This document shows, in pieces, positions 1-8,916 of a DNA stretch of 64,000 bases. Position 1 is the first letter of the stretch; the number at the start of each line of letters is the position of its first letter. Source of the DNA: Torymus aiolomorphi (Eukaryota; Arthropoda; Insecta; Hymenoptera; Torymidae); NCBI GenBank assembly GCA_036365515.1, contig CM070873.1:75170529-75234528 (forward strand). The letters are read 5' to 3'. The notes beneath the pieces were generated by a model. It did not search any database and was not told the origin of the DNA. It saw only the letters and a program-made list of their open reading frames with translations. The position numbers and the translations under genes were made by a program.

Positions 1-790
1 CTCTACTTTTTTATAAAACATATTTTTTTTCTAAAAAAAAAACAAATAAAAATAATCTCTTTAAATTTTAACCCAAATGGTCTGCAATGAGTTTAATAAT
101 TGGTTAAAATTTTAAGTCGTTAAATCAATTACTCTCTGAGAAAACCGATATTCGAAAATTTTTAAACAAAACTTTAACCTGAAATATCTTTGGTCGTAAA
201 GTACAGATTCTTTTGGGCAACGAACTCCATCAGACGATATATAAAAGCTATGTCTGTTTAAAATTTCAAGACGATTGGATAATTTTTACTCTTGTTATTG
301 TCCGACAACGGAAACTGTACTTGTTTATAAAACATTTTTTTTCTGAAAAAAAAAGAAGGTAATATCTTGAAATTTTATCCGGATATAGTCTTCAATGAGT
401 TTAATAAGTCGTTAAAATTTTAAGTCAATAATTTTTTCTAAAAAATAAATGTAGATAATCTCTTGATATTTTAACCAAATATAGTCTTTAATGAGTTTAT
501 TAAGTGGTAAAAAGTCGATAAATCAAGTATTCTCTGAGTAAATACGTTTCAAAAATTTAAAAAAAAAAATTTTTAACTCAAATATCTTTGGTCGTAACGG
601 TCCGATTTTTTTAGGCAACGAACTGGATCTGAAGGTGTATAAAAGCTACATCTATGCAAAATTTTAGGACGATTGAATAATTTTTACTCTCGCTATATTC
701 GAAATTATAGTGCGACAACGAAAATGCTAATTTTTTCGAAAATAATTATTTTCTAAAAAACAAATGAAGATAATCTCTTGATATTTTAAC
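1..790. repeat. AT-rich tandem repeat, units of about 310 bp
   Basis: Two long similar units (about 51-358 and 454-770) are separated by a shorter unit (359-453), and another unit begins at 771. Each has a 'tctttaatgag'-like start, an 'aatatctttggtcgtaa' middle and a 'gacgattg.ataatttttactc' end. No coding potential is seen. The units are diverged, so this is an old array or an internally repeated TE fragment. Confidence 0.7.
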
Positions 791-1058
791 TGTAACACGG
801 ACGCCAGTGGCGATTCGAAGCTCCCGCGCAACTCTAGCACAGCCGAAAAGGGGCTGGCGCGCTTGCGCGCAAGGCGTATCGAATCGCGAAGCTGCTACGG
901 CTTTCTGCGAGTCACGGCAGCCATCTTCGTGTTTGCTGCAGTGTGCGGAACATCGTTCGACTGCCCTCTCACGTTTTGCCGCGTCCATGCCGAGTTCTTT
1001 AATAGTTATGCGTGTGTTAGGAAGCGGTGGCGCCGACGCAAGTGCGTGACATTAAGAG

Positions 1059-1105
<47 letters not shown>

Positions 1106-1482
1106 TTTCGCGCCAAGTGTGCCACGAGCGTAAGCGAGACAGCGAGCGGAGAGTCGGCAGCATGCCCACCTGCCAAGCCAACACGTGAGTGCGAGAGACG
1201 CAACTCCTGCGAGAGCGACGGAGAGAGAGAGTCAGGTGCAGCGGCTGCTCCTTCAACGTAACCTTTCTGGCTCAACTGAAATTGCATAATGGTCATTAAA
1301 CCATATAGCAAGTCTTGACCTGTTTGCTCCAGAACCGGCATAGGGTTTTGGATCACCAGGAGTCAATAACCCAGACAGTCGGCGTGGTTGATGACATGGC
1401 AGCAGTCCGCGGCGAGCAAAGCCGGCTGCGCAGCGGTAGCAGTCGGCGGCGAGCGGGGGGTGGCCAGCGACGGGCGGCCGGC
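791..1482. other. GC-richer segment without a recognisable gene
   Basis: Between the AT-rich repeats and the tRNA-like units the base composition rises sharply in GC. Open frames here overlap each other on both strands and run through the GA microsatellite, so they are not credible genes. Nothing else is recognised. Confidence 0.5.
1055..1102. repeat. (GA)n microsatellite
   Basis: An uninterrupted run of GA dinucleotides, read directly from the sequence. Confidence 0.95.
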
Positions 1483-1545
1483 TGCATTTGAACCCATTAT
1501 CTTCAGATTACTGAGCATCGGCTATCTAGACTATGTATTACTCAT
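1483..1545 (-). repeat. Degenerate tRNA-like unit 1 (SINE-like)
   Basis: It shares 'atcttcagattactgagca' with the better-preserved unit about 200 bp downstream, and a matching 'actc.tagctgaatt' segment follows. The box B region is changed and no pol III terminator is seen. It is read as a decayed copy of the same SINE-like repeat. Confidence 0.45.
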
Positions 1546-1664
1546 AGCTGAATTCACGCGCGACGTTGCAATGTTCACGGTGGTACCGCCAGTAAGGTAG
1601 AGTGCGAACTGTAGGTAAATTAATATACTTTACCGATTAACATTAATATTTTAATATTTTTAAG

Positions 1665-1750
1665 AAAAAAGGAATTGCCGGAGAGTGGATTCGAACCTAT
1701 CATCTTCAGATTACTGAGCAGTAACTTTACCACTCGACTATGGAGTCATA
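1665..1750 (-). repeat. tRNA-like unit 2 (SINE-like, pol III type 2 promoter)
   Basis: On the minus strand a box A-like 'tagtcgagtgg' is followed about 45 bp later by a perfect box B 'ggttcgaatcc', and then by a T6 run at 1665-1670 that could terminate RNA polymerase III. The T stem pairs poorly and no clean anticodon arm forms, so this is a tRNA-derived repeat rather than a working tRNA gene. Two related units flank it. Confidence 0.6.
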
Positions 1751-1874
1751 TGTATACTCGCAGTTGAATTACGTGATCACCATGCAAAAATATTTTATGA
1801 AGAAACACAACCTTTGCGGGTGGTCAGCGGCCATGTAGCGGTTTTCTGCATGTGTGTGAGGGACTACGTAAATG

Positions 1875-1957
1875 AAAAAAACGGCTCCTCAGGTGGATTC
1901 GAATCCACGATCTCTATCTTACTGAGCAGCCGTCTTACCACTCTGTTACACAGAGAT
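1875..1957 (-). repeat. tRNA-like unit 3 (SINE-like, pol III type 2 promoter)
   Basis: On the minus strand there is box A-like 'taacagagtgg', then box B-like 'ggattcgaatcc' within a pairing T arm (gtgga/tccac), then a T7 run at 1875-1881. It is similar to unit 2 in the middle ('ctgctcagtaa') and in the flanking sequence. Spacing between units is about 200 bp, suggesting local duplication or a SINE with a long tail. It is not a convincing functional tRNA. Confidence 0.6.
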
Positions 1958-2037
1958 ATGCATTCTCACAGTCAAAGATGTAACATTGCAGACCATGCGT
2001 TCAGGGTTACGCAATTTTTTCAAATTTCAACATAGAG

Positions 2038-2410
2038 CGCTCTTTCTCGAGTTATAAGCGAAAAACCATTATTTCTACCCCTACCACCGATTTTTGGAAA
2101 TTCTGTCAATGTTGTCAGATAGTGTGTGGAAAGTATGTCCCCTCTCCAGTTACACCCCCAAAATTTCATCCGTTTTTCAATCCGAGCGCTCCTTCACGAA
2201 TTATAAGAAAAAAATCAAAATTTCTACCCCCACCACTGATTTTCAAAAATTCTGTCAACGTCATCAGATAGTGTGTGAAAAGCACATCTCCCCTCCAGTT
2301 ACAGCGCCAAAATTTCGTCTGTTTTTCGATCTAAGCACTCCTTCTCGAGTTATAAGGAAAATACCAAAATTTCTACCCCCACCATCGGTTTTTTAAAATT
2401 CTTTCAATGG
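2038..2410. repeat. Three-copy tandem repeat, about 143-bp unit
   Basis: The block 'tctcgagttataag...tttctacccc.accac..atttt' recurs three times with 'gtcagatagtgtgtg.aaag' and 'ctccagttaca' inside each unit. The copies differ by scattered substitutions. The open frame across it is caused by the repeat and is not a gene. Confidence 0.8.
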
Positions 2411-2734
2411 ATCGTATGTGAAAATATGAGATCAAATGTACCCCTCAGAGGTAGATAAAACGTTCCGAACCTGTCAGAATGGCCAGGCGTATGGCAGGCC
2501 CTGAACAGGTTGCCTTAAAATTTTGATGCGTGTTAAATACTTATCTAAACCTAGGCATGTGCCCTATTTTTCGAAGTATCATCCGTATAATACTTCCAAA
2601 TTTGCTAGCGGGACAGCAGCGGGTGGCCCACGGCGGGTGGTCAGCGGCGGGCGGCCAGCGGCTTTGCAGATCGTGACGTCTGTGTGTGCTTGTGTGGTGT
2701 GTCTCAGGGTTGCGAGTATTTAATTCCTTGAGGC

Positions 2735-3030
2735 ACTAAATTGCTCAGCAAGTCCAGAAACACTTCGGACTTCTGGACTTGATCGAACTCAATTCCGAAA
2801 ACACGTCGGCATTTCGGACTTGATGGAAGTCCGAAAACACGTCGGACTTTCGGACTAGATAAGAGTCAATTACGAAAACACGTGGAAATTTCGGACTTGA
2901 TGGGAGCCCGAAAACATGTCGGACTTTCGGACTTGATGGGAGTCAATTCCAGAAACACGTCGGAATTTCAGACTTGATGGGAGTTAATTCCAAAAACACG
3001 TCAGAATTTCGGACTTGATAGGAGTCAATT
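2735..3030. repeat. Minisatellite rich in 'acacgtcgga.tttcggactt'
   Basis: About six copies of a unit with 'aaaacacgtcgga', 'ttcggacttgatgg' and 'agtcaattcc', spaced roughly 45-60 bp. Several units contain short inverted pairs (gtccgaa / ttcggac), so the array could form hairpins. No coding role is seen. Confidence 0.75.
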
Positions 3031-3399
3031 TTTTTCCGCGACTCTGAATCATTTATATCATTCAACTTAAATAATCGGTAATTCCAGGCTCTTCATTTGT
3101 CAACAAAACATGGTGGAAAATAGAAAAAAAATTACAGGGTATTTATAACTTTAAAATGTTTGTTTACTAAAATAATTTTATTGAATGTTAACATTTTGCT
3201 TAGCGAATATCTCAATTTTTTAGATAATCTAGTACAATATAACATTGAAAGATTAATTTATGATACTAGCATTGCGAAGTTGACTAAGAATAAAACGGAT
3301 TTCACCTTAGTTAGTTATTATTCCCATGTTTTGGTCAGTAATGAGTACTCATAAGCGATCAACTAATTTGTTAGGATCATCCCAGACGTCGAGTACATT
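3031..3399. other. AT-rich stretch without a gene
   Basis: Only a 64-codon frame is present, with low-complexity composition and no family resemblance. Nothing supports a feature. Confidence 0.5.
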
Positions 3400-3417
3400 T
3401 GTAGTTGTAACATCTAC

Positions 3418-4324
3418 TCACGAGAGTTTGGGAACAACTTCTTCGTCTTCATCATCACTAGTGCACTGTCTCTTTTTACTTTGACGTTGACGTCTCCAAT
3501 TAATAAAGTTATAATTCTTTTTATCATGAATTCTTCTAGATGAATATTCTTTGGTTGATAAATCTGATGCATCTTCACTGGAATGATCAGCTTCGTAATA
3601 ATTATCGGTCTCGCTAGAAGTTGGAAGATGCGAGTTAATTCGTGTATCAACAGTTATGAGCTTCTTTAGAGGATTGACTATTGATTCAAATATCTTTTTC
3701 GCTGCCACTGGATTAGTTTGCTCAATCCTTTTACTTTTCTCTCTTGCGTTTTCTACTTCGTTAACATTATCTTCTCGAGATCGTGACGAGATACTTTCTA
3801 CAGTCGACTTTTCGAACATTGGAGCAATAAAATTATAAAATTTGTTACTCTTTAGTTTTCGAATCGACTCATTCACGAAGTAGAGGTTTTTGTGAGCGCT
3901 AGAAACTTCAATAATCATACGATAATTATTCAAATCATCTGAATTGATAAAACTTTGCAGTAATCCTACGGACAAATGATAGGTCCGCTCATTTATCTAG
4001 ACAAAGTCGCCTTCAAACTCTATTGGAGAATTTCCGATCATAAGAAAATGTCCCCGCTTGTAAACACCATAAATATTATCGAGATATCTCCTGAAATTTC
4101 CGTCTAATTTCGTTACATATTTCTTGACTAGTTTTGCAAATTTACGGTTATTGAACCTAGCTATTTCATTATGGTCAGGGCTTATGTTAGATAGTTTGAT
4201 TTCAGAATTTTCCATATCATCAGCTGTATCGAATGATTCAGCATTTTTTCAAACCTAATAAAGACTGTGATTTTCGTACTATTGTATCCTGCAATTTTCT
4301 AATAACATCCGGTGCATTTGCCAT
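3418..4324 (-). pseudogene. Decayed gene of an arthropod TE-linked uncharacterised protein family
   Basis: Reading leftwards, an ATG at about 4324 opens a short frame broken near 4240. The next frame (4215-3997) contains 'RRYLDNIYGVYKRG' and 'FLMIGNSPIEFEGDFV'. After a shift, the frame at 3975-3418 contains 'DDLNNYRMIIEVSSAHKN' and 'SNKFYNFIAPMFEK', then an acidic, Ser/Lys-rich tail. I recognise these motifs as those of a widespread uncharacterised family linked to transposable elements in insects (motifs of the type 'RG..MIG...I.F.GDF' and 'DL.NY..I...S.AHK'). I cannot name the parent TE and do not assign a function. At least two frame breaks make it a pseudogene. It lies just outside the 3' LTR of the gypsy element and seems unrelated to it. 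Confidence 0.5.
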
Positions 4325-4404
4325 GTTTATGCTTCAATAGTTTAGCATCAACTGAATAAATAAACTGCCAACATGCTTTTTATACTTTTATGCTTGAGAG
4401 AATA

Positions 4405-4599
4405 CGGCACCCACGTCTCCTCCGGTTCCAGGAAAGGAAGGGAAAGACAAATGAAAAGAGTCGGAGAATCCAGGTTAACAGTAAAAAAGGAGGTTTATTT
4501 AAGTACTAAAAGAGGTACAGCGGATGAACGTCCGCACGCAACATGGCCGCTTCCTCCACTCTCGGTGAGAGAGCGGGAGGGAAGATCGCAGTCCCTACA
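4405..4599 (-). repeat. Gypsy 3' LTR
   Basis: It matches the 5' LTR at 14847-15091 over almost its whole length ('cacccacgtctcctccgg', 'gtttatttaagtactaaa', 'gaacgtccgcacg', 'cgcaacatggccgcttcc', 'gaagatcgcagt'). It is about 50 bp shorter because a segment between 'cgtccgcacg' and 'caacatggcc' is absent. Its outer terminus reads CG instead of the TG seen in the other copy (plus strand). Confidence 0.8.
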
Positions 4600-4611
4600 C
4601 ACTTCCCTCTG
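4600..4611 (-). other. Candidate polypurine tract of the gypsy element
   Basis: Immediately upstream of the 3' LTR on the minus strand is the purine-rich 'agagggaagtg', the expected position and composition for plus-strand priming in LTR retrotransposons. Confidence 0.5.
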
Positions 4612-4850
4612 AGTGCCAACGCAATACATGAATATCAAAATATAAATATAAATTTCTAAACTTAGTACCTATTGTGCTCGGCAGCTCTTACAATCTATGG
4701 AAAAGATATCACTGTTGATCACAGTCGCATTACGCTTTGGATGCAGAAGCAAACGATACCTTCTTTTTTAAATAGGTTTTTAATACTGGTCGATCGACGG
4801 TGGTGGGCTGATTGCTATTTGAATCACCACCGTGAGGATCTTCGGTGAGA

Positions 4851-5372
4851 TCATCGCGGATTACATACGCGGGTTTTTAGGAGTTCCACAGATACACTGC
4901 GCGAGGCTCCGTTAAATTCGATATCGAAGACGCGATCGGCAACCGAGACTTTTTTGATAACTATAAGAGTATAAATATTGGTAGACGAATCGACAAGACG
5001 ATTTCTTTTAAGGTCAACAAGATGGCCATAATGAGATAGAAGATCGTCACCAATAATAGGATGAGGTACATCCGCGATGCAAAAGCTCCAGCGAATGGGA
5101 CGCCGAACGCCCAGATTAAGTGTGAGCATTGATTCACCATAGGTGTTAATCAACGAATTGTTCGCTGCAAAAAGGTTAAAGAAGCTAGGCTTGCCACATG
5201 CCTTAAGATTTGCTGGAATGAGCGATATGTCCGCACCAGTGTCGATAAGGAACGACTTGCCTGAGGTACGATCACGCACATGGAGAAGTTTGGACAAATG
5301 CGGGCCTTCTGAAGACGTCTCCTCAACAGAAGGTTGACTTAGTTTTTTTGTTGAGGGTTTTTCGCCTGCCAC
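4851..5372 (-). pseudogene. pol: Gypsy Pol remnant: aspartic protease fused to integrase C-terminal tail
   Basis: The frame encodes a retropepsin: 'FLIDTGADISLIP' carries the catalytic DTGA (about residues 44-47), and 'HPIIGDDLL' is the hydrophobic-G-D/N motif of the flap partner region. At about residue 137 (near 4961) the protease ends and sequence resembling the last part of a gypsy integrase follows ('VFDIEFNGASRSVSVELLK'). Reverse transcriptase, RNase H and the catalytic integrase core are absent. The frame overlaps the end of gag in the -1 register, so the Met at 5372 is probably not a real start; translation would arrive by frameshifting. A further tail-like stretch continues in other frames to about 4757. 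In a full element this polyprotein would mature Gag; here it cannot support reverse transcription. Confidence 0.75.
5342..5348 (-). promoter_or_regulatory. Candidate -1 ribosomal frameshift site (A AAA AAC)
   Basis: On the minus strand the gag frame reads '..A AAA AAC TAA'. The heptamer fits the X XXY YYZ slippery rule in the zero frame, and the stop follows at once. The overlapping protease frame is in the -1 register, which is what slippage here would give. No downstream stem-loop was tested. Confidence 0.65.
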
Positions 5373-5960
5373 TCAGCATATTTGGAACACCACTCACGGC
5401 ATGATAAGGGATTATTCGGATATTTCCGATGGGCGAGGCACAAACCGGAAGAATCGCGACTGGAAGAATGAGCGCGCCTAGACCTACCTCTAGACTCGGA
5501 GCGAGATGAATCTTTTGAAGATCCCTCAATGTTACCTAGTCTCTTGGCTAACGAATCGATCTTCTTTTCAAAGCATTTGAGGACAGCCTCAAAACTAGCG
5601 AAACTAGACTGATTTGAAGAGGCAGCATTAACTTGAGAATCGGCGATGCCAGAAATTTCAGCCAGTCTGTCAGCTGCTTCAGCTAACTTATTAAGGTCAG
5701 TAGCACAAGTAGCGACAAGAATCGAACGATGTTGTGGCGGAAGTTGATCAAGAAAACCAGTCTGAATAATCTTATTTTCACAAGAACCTTGATTAAGAGC
5801 GCGAAGCCTTTGAAGAATTTTCGAGGGCTTTCCGTCGGTCAGCACTTCTCCCTTTAATAATTTGCGAAGGTTATGCTGTGCCGAGCTGGCAAAGGTCGCG
5901 ATAAGACGTTCTTTTACTAGTTTATAGTAGTCCGCAGGTGCGGGATTTGTTTTAAGTATG

Positions 5961-5965
5961 TCCCT
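5961..5965. repeat. BEL target-site duplication, left copy (TCCCT)
   Basis: TCCCT abuts the 5' LTR here and recurs exactly at 13359-13363 after the 3' LTR. Five bases is usual for BEL/Pao integrases. Confidence 0.9.
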
Positions 5966-6304
5966 TGTCGACGATCCAACGCCTAGAACGTTCGCGAGCT
6001 GACGTCACATGGCCTTATAAGGCAATATACGGCTCGCGCAGGTGCGCAGCCAATGAACGCCCTCCACGTGGTCCTCTCTCACCGCCCCTCCTCAACAAAG
6101 ACTCGCCGGCGGCACTTCGCAGCGCCGGCCGGCTCCTCAGTTCACGCGCGACGGCCGAGAGAGACAGCAGCAACTCAACATTGTACGCCGCGAGGCACGA
6201 CGGACAGCTTTAATAAAGCCACCAGATCTCTCTCCACACGAAACGCTGTCAATTATTGAACCAGCCCACTCCACGATCCATCCACATTCATTCATACAAA
6301 AACA
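5966..6304 (+). repeat. BEL 5' LTR
   Basis: 339 bp, TG...CA ends. It carries a CRE-like palindrome TGACGTCA (6000-6007), a TATA-like ttataa (6015-6020) and a polyadenylation signal AATAAA (6212-6217). The TATA-like segment lies in a block of about 25 bp that the 3' LTR lacks, and a 4-bp 'atcc' near the end is also extra here. Confidence 0.93.
6000..6020 (+). promoter_or_regulatory. LTR promoter elements: CRE-like site and TATA-like box
   Basis: TGACGTCA at 6000-6007 matches the CREB/ATF consensus and occurs in both LTRs. 'ccttataagg' at 6013-6021 is TATA-like and occurs only in the 5' LTR. The role as the BEL promoter is inferred from position. Confidence 0.5.
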
Positions 6305-6306
6305 TT

Positions 6307-6324
6307 TGGTCCTTCGAGCCGGAT
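6307..6324 (+). other. BEL primer binding site, complementary to tRNA-Tyr
   Basis: Two bases after the LTR, 'tggtccttcgagccggat' is complementary to a tRNA 3' end reading ...ccggctcgaaggaCCA. This corresponds to what I recall of insect tRNA-Tyr. The match is to memory of the tRNA family, not to a search. Confidence 0.7.
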
Positions 6325-7697
6325 CGTGGGAGAAGCAACGTCAGCATCACCATAGATTCGAGGAGAATTTATTCTACGCCTTACGTCTACTCTCGAGTGG
6401 CGTAGGACTAGTTTTCTTCTTTTTCAGGTACGCATCAAAGTGTTCGTGGTCGTGAGTGCCGATTAAAGTTAGCTTGCTCGCTTGCTAACTTCGCGCGTAC
6501 GTTGCTCTCTCTCTCTCTCTCTCTCTCGTTCAACGCCGTCGCGCGCACTCGGAAGCCACCTTCTAAGGCTTCCAAAGGGAAATAGCACACTCCATTGCTA
6601 TTTTCCCCATTTCTGAAAGCGCCTTGGAGTGTGTACCTAACGACTCCAAGACGTTGCCAAGAGCGTGCGCTGCAAAGCCAGCTCTAGAGGCATCGCGTTC
6701 GTATGGTGACCGGCAGCCATCTTGTCTTGTAGCCAAGAGCGTGCGCTGTAAAGCCAGCTCTCGAGTCACCGCGTTCGTACGGTGACCGGCTAATACCAAG
6801 ACACGGACCACCAGCGTGCATTGTACACGCACGGGGTCCACAGCATTTCTACTCACGGACAGCCAGCGTGCATTGTACACGCACGGGGTCCACATCACTC
6901 AAGCCACGTAGTACCCGCGTGGCGCCTGCGCGCACGGGGTCCACGCCAGTCAAGACACGGAGTACCCTCGTGCAGCTTACGCAACGGGGTTCACACAACT
7001 CAAACCAAGGACTACCCACGTGGAGCGCGCATAAGAGGTCTACACCAGTCCATCCAAGGATTAGCACAGGAAGCGAACTGATACATCGACCGTCCTAATA
7101 CTAGGACACACGTATCGTTCCAATTTGGTTAAATTAAAATTTGAACATTTAGTCCAGTTAATGAAAATTTAATTATCTCTATTTAATCTAGATAATTTAA
7201 TTAAAAATGATTAAATAAAATTTGAGATTAGTACAAATTAATTGATATGAGTTTGTTATAAATTTAATTGCAATATTTAGCAAATCTTGAGAAAATTGAA
7301 TGCAATTTTCGCCTTAGCAAATACTTATATTATTGGACCTTGCAGTTTATTGCTGCCTGCTGATACAACATCTCGATCTCAACTTCGATTGCTGATCTAC
7401 ACCCGGATTCATTCCTGCAAGGGTTGCTGAATTCAAAGTTGCAGTTTCATCTTTTAAGTAGTCAACATTGTGGATCATCAGCAGATTCATCGGGGAACGT
7501 TACCAGACGCAACCAACGTTGCATCTTTAAGCGCATCGTCACGTTTATACTCGCATAAGTATTATAACTTAGGTTAAGACTTAATTGTAACAATTTTCAC
7601 TTATGGTTACTCTACTTTCGAGTTGCTAAATATAGTTCTAGCAATACTTAGCTTAAATAGTCAAATTTGTTACTAGCCTAATTAACTTGATTTCAAA
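6325..7697 (+). other. BEL 5' leader with direct repeats
   Basis: About 1.4 kb between primer site and gag. It has a (CT)n run (about 6505-6529), two copies of 'agagcgtgcgctg.aaagccagctct' (about 6659 and 6729), and four diverged copies of a roughly 50-bp unit ending 'gcacggggtccac' (about 6810-7000). The last two units vary in the core. Open frames over these repeats on both strands are repeat artefacts. From 7100 the leader is AT-rich. Confidence 0.65.
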
Positions 7698-8916
7698 ATG
7701 GAGGAATACCTTCAAAAGCAGTTGTCACTCCAAGTTAAAATTGCAAACTCCTTTAAAAATTTCAAATCTAAAGGTAAAGATAATATGACGGAAGGTTATG
7801 CAGAAGCGCGTCTAACCGGACTTGAAGCAAATTATAACTGCTTTCGGGAAAATCACGAGAAACTCATGCGCGTTGAGGATCTCGATAGAGATAATGCCTA
7901 TTTTACTTCTAATCTCTGTGATCTAGTTGAGGATAGCTTTTATGACCGAAAAGGAGATTTTCTTGATTTTTTAAAAACTATTAGATCAAGAGATGCCAAT
8001 CAAGGCTCCTCCAATTCGAATGTGGTTCCAGTTGCGACAAATCCTGCTCATGTAACTAACGTTTCGTTTCAATCTTTACCGAGAGTAGATTTACCAAAGT
8101 TTACAGGAAAATTCTCTGATTGGGAAAATTTTAGGGATGTCTTCCGTTCGGTCATACATCGTCGCGAAGACTTAACGCCTGTGTTGAAATTGCATTATCT
8201 TCGCACTCACCTTACAGGTGAGGCATTAGAGAAAATTAAGTCTCTTCCATTTCTAGTGATAATTATGAGCGTGCTTCGACAACCCCAACCGAGTATTATG
8301 AAAATCAACGCCGTATTGTTAGTTCTCATATCATTTCAATCCCATCGCTAGTTTAACCTCTCTTGATCGAGCCGCCTCATTAAGTAGTGATTTAATCGTT
8401 CACTTTGCGATAAATCGACTCGATTTAAATACACGTAAAGAATGGGAAAGACACCTCGGTGACAGTGTAGACCCACCAACCATGGAACAACTTCAAGCCT
8501 TTCTTCGAAGTCAAATCCTGACTCTAGAGGCTATCGAAGCAGGTACTAGAATCTCTTCGAACAATAACCCTAAAACTTCGTCACTTAACTCAAAATCTCG
8601 AAAACCAGAGCATGACAATGCTCAGTCGGTTTATTCTCATCAGACTTCTCCGACGAACCCAACAAAAAAGAAATGTTTGTTTTGCAATCAATCTCATTTT
8701 ACAAATAGGTGTGAAAGATTTCTCAACAAAACGATTCCTGAGCGAAAGGAATTGATCAAATCTTATAATCTTTGTTACAATTGTTTAGGGAAACACAATG
8801 TTAAAAATTGTACTTCCACCTTTCGATGCTTTCTTTGTAAAGCTAAGCATCACACCATGGTGCACTCTGACAACAATCAAGCAATCAGTTCGTTGCAGAC
8901 TGATCAGATTGACTGA
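7698..8916 (+). pseudogene. gag: BEL gag (DUF1759-like domain and zinc knuckles), frameshifted
   Basis: The first frame (7698-8351) begins with a coiled, charged region and contains 'LPKFTGKFSDWENFRDVF' and 'HYLRTHLTGEA', typical of the BEL Gag domain DUF1759. Near 8255 the reading register changes, and again near 8350. The correct register is then open to 8916 and holds three zinc-knuckle-like motifs (CLFCNQSHFTNRC, CYNCLGKHNVKNC, CFLCKAKHHTMVH), which bind nucleic acid. The frame ends at a single TGA (8914-8916), after which the same frame continues into protease. Gag would make the capsid. The frameshifts make this copy non-functional. The start at 7698 is the first ATG of the conserved frame. 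Confidence 0.85.

Larger units (their letters stand above)
5339..5965 (-). pseudogene. gag: Gypsy gag, C-terminal part (split by BEL insertion)
   Basis: This minus-strand frame is open from the BEL insertion point at 5965 to a stop at 5339. It contains a helical capsid-like region and ends with 'CLAHRKYPNNPLSCREWC', a Cys-x2-His-x9-Cys-x3-Cys arrangement. That is the CHCC-type zinc motif reported for CsRn1-like gypsy elements rather than the usual CCHC knuckle. The N-terminal part lies on the other side of the BEL element at 13364-13642, with the 5-bp duplication TCCCT at the break. The last sense codons precede TAA and contain the heptamer aaaaaac. Gag would form the RNA-packaging particle. 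The gene is inactivated by the 7.4-kb insertion. Confidence 0.75.

Noticed and set aside
863..1356. Open frames across the GA repeat on both strands
   Set aside because: They consist largely of Arg-Glu or Ser-Leu repeats encoded by the microsatellite and overlap each other.
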